From contig UQOT01000074.1 in the NCBI GenBank assembly GCA_900542675.1, positions 1 to 9,868 of the forward strand: DNA of 9,868 nucleotides, in the 5' to 3' direction. Numbering within the stretch: position 1 is the first letter of the stretch; every line of letters starts with the position of its first letter. The notes beneath the pieces are model-generated. The model made no database searches. It was not told the DNA's origin and saw only the letters and a list, made by a program, of their open reading frames with translations. This DNA is from an uncultured Eubacteriales bacterium (GTDB lineage: Bacteria; Bacillota; Clostridia; Monoglobales; Monoglobaceae). Shown piece by piece: positions 6,214 through 9,868 of the stretch. A program made the translations under genes and the position numbers.

Positions 6214-7016
6214 TCTGCCTCGCCTCCTTCCGGCATTTCTGTTTGAGCAGGTTCAGCATCTTCATCCTCAGGCTGAACAGACGATATTATTTCAGCAATC
6301 GCTTCCGCATCAACAGGGTTACCGTCCTCATCGACTATAACGCCGTTTTCGTCAATACTTAATCCCGCCTCAGCAAGAGCCGCCTCATCTATATCAAACA
6401 CCATAGGTTCATCTATTGTCGCGCCGGAGTTATCATCTATTACCGCCTGAACCGCATCAAGAGCAGCGTTAACCGCTTTGGTTACTGCCTTTGAGGTAAT
6501 AGTCGCGCCCGAAATCGCGTCAACCTTATACTCCGCGTTTGCCGCGCTGCCGTTTTTATCAACCTCAATTTTCGAGCCGAGTCCATCATACTGATCTATC
6601 CACTCGCTCTGCGATTTCGCTCCGAGTCCCGGGGTCTCGCTCATTGCGGTAACCTTTGCCTTCGCAACCTTCGCCTTGCCGTCATCTGATGTAATACCGA
6701 CCATAACCTCTATATCGCCGCCGTAGCCCTCGCTGCACACTGCGCTTGTGACGTAGCCTATAACTTCGCCGTCTGATTTAAGACCGCAATATACATCGCC
6801 GACTTTTACTCCACCCTCATTCTCAGGCGGGAGCTTTGTGCCGTCCAAGTCGAACTCATCGGCTGCCGGCAGAAGTTCCTTCATATTATCCTGAAAAGTC
6901 TTTTCGTTATTTGTCGCTATAATCGGCTCGGTAACCATATTAACCACACCGAGAAGCACAGCAACAACAGCCGTTATAACAAAAAGCTTAACCGTTAATA
7001 TAACAGTCTCTCTCAT
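6210..7016 (-). CDS. rnfG: Rnf complex subunit RnfG, flavinylated, with long acidic C-terminal extension
   Basis: This 268-residue subunit has one N-terminal membrane helix (about 7-27) and an extracytoplasmic FMN-binding domain carrying FMN bound to a threonine, loaded by ApbE. The flavinylation motif D166-A-I-S-G-A-T172 followed by ITSKAV is intact, so T172 is the expected site; the upstream family signature SETPGLGAKSQSEWIDQY is at 126-143. The domain normally ends soon after the motif (about 190-200). Here residues 201-268 form an additional tail with about 23 Asp/Glu and no Lys, Arg or His. A second D194-D-N-S-G-A-T200 sequence lies just before the tail. Start ATG 7014-7016 overlaps the rnfD stop by 1 nt (TAATG); the stop overlaps rnfE by 4 nt. 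No apbE lies in the window. Confidence 0.94.
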   Translation of the reverse strand: MRETVILTVKLFVITAVVAVLLGVVNMVTEPIIATNNEKTFQDNMKELLPAADEFDLDGTKLPPENEGGVKVGDVYCGLKSDGEVIGYVTSAVCSEGYGGDIEVMVGITSDDGKAKVAKAKVTAMSETPGLGAKSQSEWIDQYDGLGSKIEVDKNGSAANAEYKVDAISGATITSKAVTKAVNAALDAVQAVIDDNSGATIDEPMVFDIDEAALAEAGLSIDENGVIVDEDGNPVDAEAIAEIISSVQPEDEDAEPAQTEMPEGGEAE

Positions 7017-8008
7017 TACGCCTGCGCCTCCTTTCCCTTTTTAGAAGCGCCGTAGCGTTTTGGCGCCGTAACTCTGTCAATCAACGGAGTTACTATGTTC
7101 ATTAAAAGTATCGAGTACGAACAGCCCTCCGGATATCCGCCCCAAACACGAATCAGCACCGTGATAACACCGCAGCCTATACCGAATATAATCTGACCTA
7201 CGGGCGTGTACGGCGTGGTTGTATAGTCGGTCGCCATAAAGAACGCACCGAGCATTACTCCGCCCGCCATAACCTGATACAGCCAATCGCCCGTGAACAG
7301 TCCGTTATGACCCGCGAACATCCACGTTCCGACAGCAACCGTCAGCAGGTAGAAAAACGGAATTCTTATTCTGATAACCTTTCTTACAATAAGATATATA
7401 CCGCCGATTAAAATAGCGAGAACCGATGTCTCACCGATACAGCCGCCGACGTTGCCTATAAACAGATTAAAGTAACTTGGCAGCTGACTTGCACCCTCGG
7501 TACCTGCATATGCAGCAAGAGGCGTTGCGCTTGTCACAACGTCCGCAGTATTCCAAAACGGAACAGATGTATGCGGAGCAACCCAAGTCGTCATTGCAAG
7601 AGCCCACGATGCGAGCAAAAATGCTCTCGCCGCAAGAGCCGGGTTCATAAAATTATGACCGATGCCGCCAAAAAACTGTTTTACTATAACTATCGCGAAA
7701 AATGCACCGATTACCACCATCCACAGCGGTATTGTAACCGGCATATTAAACGCCAAAAGCATACCGGTAACAATCGCGCTGAAATCACCGATTGTAGCCG
7801 GCTTTTTAAGTATTTTTGTCCAAAGCCACTCAAAAAGCACGCACGAGAGCACGCTTATAACCGTCACAACAAGCGCACGGTAACCGAACACCAAAATACC
7901 CGCAATAAGTGCCGGAATAAGCGCAATTATAACGTCAAGCATAATGCGGCTGACCGTGTCGCGGCTTGTGATATGCGGCGAGTGTGATACTACCAATAAT
8001 TTATCCAA
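7016..8008 (-). CDS. rnfD: Rnf complex membrane subunit RnfD, TTG start
   Basis: A 330-residue polytopic membrane protein homologous to NqrB. It begins with the family N-terminus MDKLLVVSHSPHI and carries GIGHNFMNPALAARAF at 115-130, the flavinylation-type sequence VVTSATPLA with T162 as probable covalent FMN site, and the conserved FFMATDYTTTPYTPVGQ at 256-272. It takes part in electron transfer and ion translocation. The C-terminus is basic (KRYGASKKGKEAQA), expected in the cytoplasm. The start codon is TTG (8006-8008), forced by the conserved N-terminus, with GGAGGG 7 nt upstream. It lies 18 nt after rnfC and overlaps rnfG by 1 nt. Confidence 0.95.
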   Translation of the reverse strand: MDKLLVVSHSPHITSRDTVSRIMLDVIIALIPALIAGILVFGYRALVVTVISVLSCVLFEWLWTKILKKPATIGDFSAIVTGMLLAFNMPVTIPLWMVVIGAFFAIVIVKQFFGGIGHNFMNPALAARAFLLASWALAMTTWVAPHTSVPFWNTADVVTSATPLAAYAGTEGASQLPSYFNLFIGNVGGCIGETSVLAILIGGIYLIVRKVIRIRIPFFYLLTVAVGTWMFAGHNGLFTGDWLYQVMAGGVMLGAFFMATDYTTTPYTPVGQIIFGIGCGVITVLIRVWGGYPEGCSYSILLMNIVTPLIDRVTAPKRYGASKKGKEAQA

Positions 8009-8015
8009 TCTCTGT

Positions 8016-8021
8016 CCCTCC
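8016..8021 (-). promoter_or_regulatory. Ribosome binding site that fixes the TTG start of rnfD
   Basis: GGAGGG (complement of 8016-8021) lies 7 nt before TTG 8006-8008. No ATG or GTG is available at the conserved RnfD N-terminus, and the residue order after the TTG (DKLLVVS-SPHI) matches the family start, so TTG is the likely initiator. Confidence 0.8.
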
Positions 8022-8026
8022 GCTTC

Positions 8027-9370
8027 TTATTTACTATTCTGTGTCTTGCTTCTCTGCTGTGCCTCGCGCAGCTTTGTCTTTGCAACCTTAATCTGCTGAA
8101 CCTGACGTCGCTTTGCCGGACAACTGAATGCACAGCTTCCACACTCAATACAATCGTTTATATTAAGCTTCTCAAGCGCGGCATAGTCATTTATCCTCGC
8201 CGCCGCGTCCAGTCTGTTCGGCAGTAAATTCATCGGACAGGCGTACACGCACTTGCCGCATTTTAAACACGCAGTTTCCTTAAGCCCGTATGCAGCCTCT
8301 TCGCCGAATGCCAAAAGCCCCGATGTACCCTTAATCGCCGGTACGTCAAGGTTTGGAAGCGCCATACCCATCATCGGACCGCCCATTATGACCTTGCTCG
8401 GCTCTTTTGAAAGTCCGCCCGTCTGCTCAAAGACATCGCTGAGCTTTGTACCGATACGAACCTTAAAATTACCCGGAGAATTCACGCAGTCGCCGCCGGT
8501 TGTAACAATTCGGGTCATAACCGGAAGACCGCGCTTTACTGCCTGATAAATCGCACGCGCGGTATCAACGTTCATCACAATCGCGCCCACCTGCCACGGC
8601 AGCTGCGAAGGACCGACCTTTCTGCCCGTTATCGCGTTTATGAGCTGCTTCTCGCCGCCCTGCGGATATTTCGTTTTAAGCGTTTCAATATGTATCTCAA
8701 CATCCTTCTGCTTCTCGGCAACAGCCGACATAGTCTCGATTGCAAACTCCTTGTTATCCTCAATCCCGACATATCCGTCCTTTAATCCGAACATATGCAT
8801 CACTATCTTAAGACCGCCTATTACCTGCTCCGGCACCTCGAGCATCGTGCGGTAATCCGAAGTCAGATACGGCTCACACTCCGCAGCATTGACTATAACA
8901 TAGTCGATATTCGCCTCAGGCGGTGGTGAAAGCTTGACATGAGTCGGGAAAGTAGCTCCGCCGAGCCCGACAATGCCCGCCTCTTTAATAATTTCGATAA
9001 GCTCGTCACGTGAAAGCTCTCTATAGTCCTTATGACCCTTGAGCCCTTCGTAAATCTTGTCCTCGCCGTCGTCCTCAATCACGATTGACTGAACGAACAA
9101 GCCGTTCGGGTGCATACGCTTCTCAATTGCCTTAACCGTACCCGATACGGTCGAGTGAATACACGCCGAAACAAATCCGCCCGCCTCGGCAATCTTCTGA
9201 CCTGCATACACATAATCGCCCGGCTCAACAATAGGCTTTGCCGGTGCGCCGATATGCTGAGTCATCGGATACACCATCTCGGGCGACGGGTCAAGCTCAA
9301 CGATTTTTTTGCCCGCTGTTGGAGCCTTCATATCGTTTGGATGCACGCCGCCGTGAAAAGTTTTCAACAT
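8027..9370 (-). CDS. rnfC: Rnf complex subunit RnfC, NADH-binding
   Basis: This 447-residue peripheral subunit carries the NAD(H) site and is the electron exit or entry on the NAD side. The family N-terminus TFHGGVHPND is at 4-13. A glycine-rich G135-L-G-G-A-T-F-P-T segment resembles the FMN/NADH fold of NuoF, and YPQGGEKQLI is at 235-244. Two [4Fe-4S] motifs follow: C368/C371/C374/C378 (CLKCGKCVYACP) and C407/C410/C413/C417 (CIECGSCAFSCP). The tail after 420 is basic and short; the long alanine-rich extension of proteobacterial RnfC is absent. ATG 9368-9370 has AGGAGG 9 nt upstream. It is the first gene of the operon, about 57 nt from the predicted transcript start. Order CDGEAB is the clostridial/acetogen arrangement. 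Confidence 0.96.
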   Translation of the reverse strand: MLKTFHGGVHPNDMKAPTAGKKIVELDPSPEMVYPMTQHIGAPAKPIVEPGDYVYAGQKIAEAGGFVSACIHSTVSGTVKAIEKRMHPNGLFVQSIVIEDDGEDKIYEGLKGHKDYRELSRDELIEIIKEAGIVGLGGATFPTHVKLSPPPEANIDYVIVNAAECEPYLTSDYRTMLEVPEQVIGGLKIVMHMFGLKDGYVGIEDNKEFAIETMSAVAEKQKDVEIHIETLKTKYPQGGEKQLINAITGRKVGPSQLPWQVGAIVMNVDTARAIYQAVKRGLPVMTRIVTTGGDCVNSPGNFKVRIGTKLSDVFEQTGGLSKEPSKVIMGGPMMGMALPNLDVPAIKGTSGLLAFGEEAAYGLKETACLKCGKCVYACPMNLLPNRLDAAARINDYAALEKLNINDCIECGSCAFSCPAKRRQVQQIKVAKTKLREAQQRSKTQNSK

Positions 9371-9402
9371 CTCACATAACCTCCTGCTCTTTATATAAAA
9401 AT

Positions 9403-9439
9403 CTATAATTATACTATATTAATCGACACTATAATTATA
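9403..9439. repeat. 11-bp direct repeat spanning the rnf -10 box and leader
   Basis: CTATAATTATA occurs at 9403-9413 and again at 9429-9439, 26 bp apart. The upstream copy (for rnf) contains the -10 of the main promoter; the other contains a second TATAAT-like box inside the leader with no good -35. It could be an alternative -10, an operator pair or chance in AT-rich DNA. Confidence 0.4.
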
Positions 9440-9462
9440 ACCGTGCCCCAACGGAATGTCAA
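9434..9462 (-). promoter_or_regulatory. Consensus sigma-A promoter of the rnf operon
   Basis: On the minus strand a perfect TTGACA (complement of 9457-9462), exactly 17 nt, and a perfect TATAAT (complement of 9434-9439). The predicted start is near 9427, giving a leader of about 57 nt before rnfC. Twelve of twelve consensus positions with optimal spacing predict a strong, probably housekeeping promoter. Confidence 0.85.
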
Positions 9463-9521
9463 GTAAAGAATAACGATTTGCGGTTAGAGAATAATGGGAT
9501 TAAGAAACAGATAAGAACGAG

Positions 9522-9548
9522 ATTGATAACCTAGTCTAACTTATCAAT
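9522..9548. promoter_or_regulatory. 27-bp dyad upstream of the rnf promoter (possible operator)
   Basis: ATTGATAA at 9522-9529 and TTATCAAT at 9541-9548 are perfect inverted copies; three further symmetric base pairs lie near the centre at 9535 (22 of 26 positions symmetric). It lies about 60-86 bp upstream of the rnf -35. A second short inverted repeat, TGAAAT 9549-9554 / ATTTCA 9563-9568, abuts it. The half-sites loosely recall Rex or Fnr sites, but the spacing fits neither, so no regulator is named. Confidence 0.4.
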
Positions 9549-9597
9549 TGAAATCAGGAGTTATTTCATTAAATATTACACAGAACAAAAATAACAC

Positions 9598-9633
9598 AAA
9601 AACACGAACCAAATAAAGCGGTTCGTGTTTTTT
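9598..9633. terminator. Bidirectional rho-independent terminator
   Basis: AAAAACACGAACC at 9598-9610 pairs with 9620-9632, with a 9-nt loop. The plus strand shows TTTTTT at the 3' end of the stem and the minus strand likewise runs into TTTTTT. It insulates rnf from whatever is transcribed leftward from beyond 9868, and could also end a short plus-strand transcript starting upstream of 9598; no gene for that was found. Confidence 0.8.
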
Positions 9634-9642
9634 AGACGAAAA

Positions 9643-9792
9643 AAGATGCTTTTGCTGGCGCTCAACGGATAAAGGGTGCGAAGTCGCTCGAGCGAAGGGG
9701 GTGCTCTTGAGAGATTTCGCAAAAAGTCGGATTTGGCCTGTTCCGATTATGTACGTTTGACTTTATCCGGTGAGCGTTAGCAAAGGCACCTT
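9643..9792. repeat. 150-bp element with 32-bp imperfect inverted terminal repeats (MITE-like or structured RNA)
   Basis: The arm 9643-9674 and the reverse complement of 9761-9792 match at 27 of 32 positions. The 86-bp interior holds a perfect 12-bp palindrome TCGCTCGAGCGA (9684-9695), an inner stem TGCGAA 9677-9682 / TTCGCA 9716-9721, and a hairpin TCGGA 9727-9731 / TCCGA 9742-9746. There is no open reading frame of note. A non-autonomous mobile element or an RNA-level structure would both fit. No clear target-site duplication is seen at the flanks. Confidence 0.6.
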
Positions 9793-9818
9793 GTTTTTGT
9801 TTTTGCTAAACCCCCGTT

Positions 9819-9840
9819 GGGGCGGCGGGGATGCCGCCCC
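9819..9840. other. GC-rich hairpin near the right edge
   Basis: GGGGCGGC at 9819-9826 pairs perfectly with GCCGCCCC at 9833-9840 around a 6-nt loop; AAACCC 9808-9813 and GGGTTT 9843-9848 can extend it after an asymmetric internal loop. T-richness after it on the plus strand is broken by G residues, so a terminator function is uncertain. It may be part of a repeat continuing past the window. Confidence 0.5.
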
Positions 9841-9868
9841 TTGGGTTTTGGTTTAATTGGCTTTGAAG

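Larger units (their letters stand above)
9371..9868. other. 498-bp stretch without a supported protein gene
   Basis: Apart from the rnf leader and promoter, the dyads, the terminator, the inverted-repeat element and the GC-rich hairpin listed separately, I see no coding region here on either strand. Every ATG followed on the plus strand closes within a few codons, and no tRNA or rRNA signature was recognised. Confidence 0.7.

Noticed and set aside
7571..7987. 138-codon plus-strand open frame rich in Arg, His, Lys and Cys
   Set aside because: It is antisense to rnfD; the odd composition is what the reverse complement of a hydrophobic membrane protein gives.
9522..9548. Rex or Fnr operator identity for the dyad
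   Set aside because: Half-sites are loosely similar, but the spacer (11 bp between TTGATAA arms) does not fit the 4-bp spacing of either consensus.
9643..9792. CRISPR array or attachment site interpretation of the inverted-repeat element
   Set aside because: There are only two arms, inverted rather than direct, no regular spacers, and no integrase or cas gene in the window.

Overview
The window looks like chromosomal DNA of a low-to-mid-GC Gram-positive anaerobe of the class Clostridia (a gut-type Oscillospirales or Lachnospirales-like organism is my guess; the genus cannot be fixed by eye). The reasons are a clostridial-order rnf operon, strong purine-rich ribosome binding sites before nearly every gene, AT-rich intergenic DNA with near-consensus sigma-A promoters, and Rnf proteins with clostridial features such as the many-cluster RnfB.

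Layout, left to right. Positions 1-632 (minus) hold the first 210 codons of a 4-alpha-glucanotransferase (malQ) that runs off the left edge. Positions 663-1727 (minus) hold a branched-chain aminotransferase (ilvE) with a GTG start; malQ follows it by only 30 nt and is probably co-transcribed. A 277-bp AT-rich divergent region follows, with one good sigma-A promoter for ilvE and one for the next gene, plus a CodY-like box. Positions 2005-3360 (plus) hold a CPA2-family Na+(K+)/H+ antiporter. The convergent gap 3361-3536 has a GC-rich terminator hairpin and a 30-nt palindrome resembling dispersed repeats. Positions 3537-3962 (minus) hold a HIT-family nucleotide hydrolase. Positions 4051-9370 (minus) hold the complete Rnf operon rnfCDGEAB, read right to left, with junctions from a 4-nt overlap to an 18-nt gap. 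Positions 9371-9868 have no protein gene that I can support: they contain a TTGACA-N17-TATAAT promoter for rnf, an upstream dyad, a bidirectional terminator, a 150-bp inverted-repeat element and a GC-rich hairpin.

How it fits together. Rnf transfers electrons between reduced ferredoxin and NAD+ and pumps Na+ or H+ across the membrane; the antiporter nearby could interconvert that gradient with another cation, although the two are separately transcribed. ilvE and malQ are ordinary amino-acid and glucan metabolism. The conserved genes are ordinary. The points most worth a second look are: (i) the RnfG C-terminal extension, with no basic residues and a second ApbE-type flavinylation sequence; (ii) the 150-bp inverted-repeat element upstream of rnf, whose arm differences are mostly G-U compatible on the plus strand; (iii) the dyads and the 11-bp direct repeat around the rnf promoter; (iv) the TTG start of rnfD. 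I found no clear undescribed multi-gene system.
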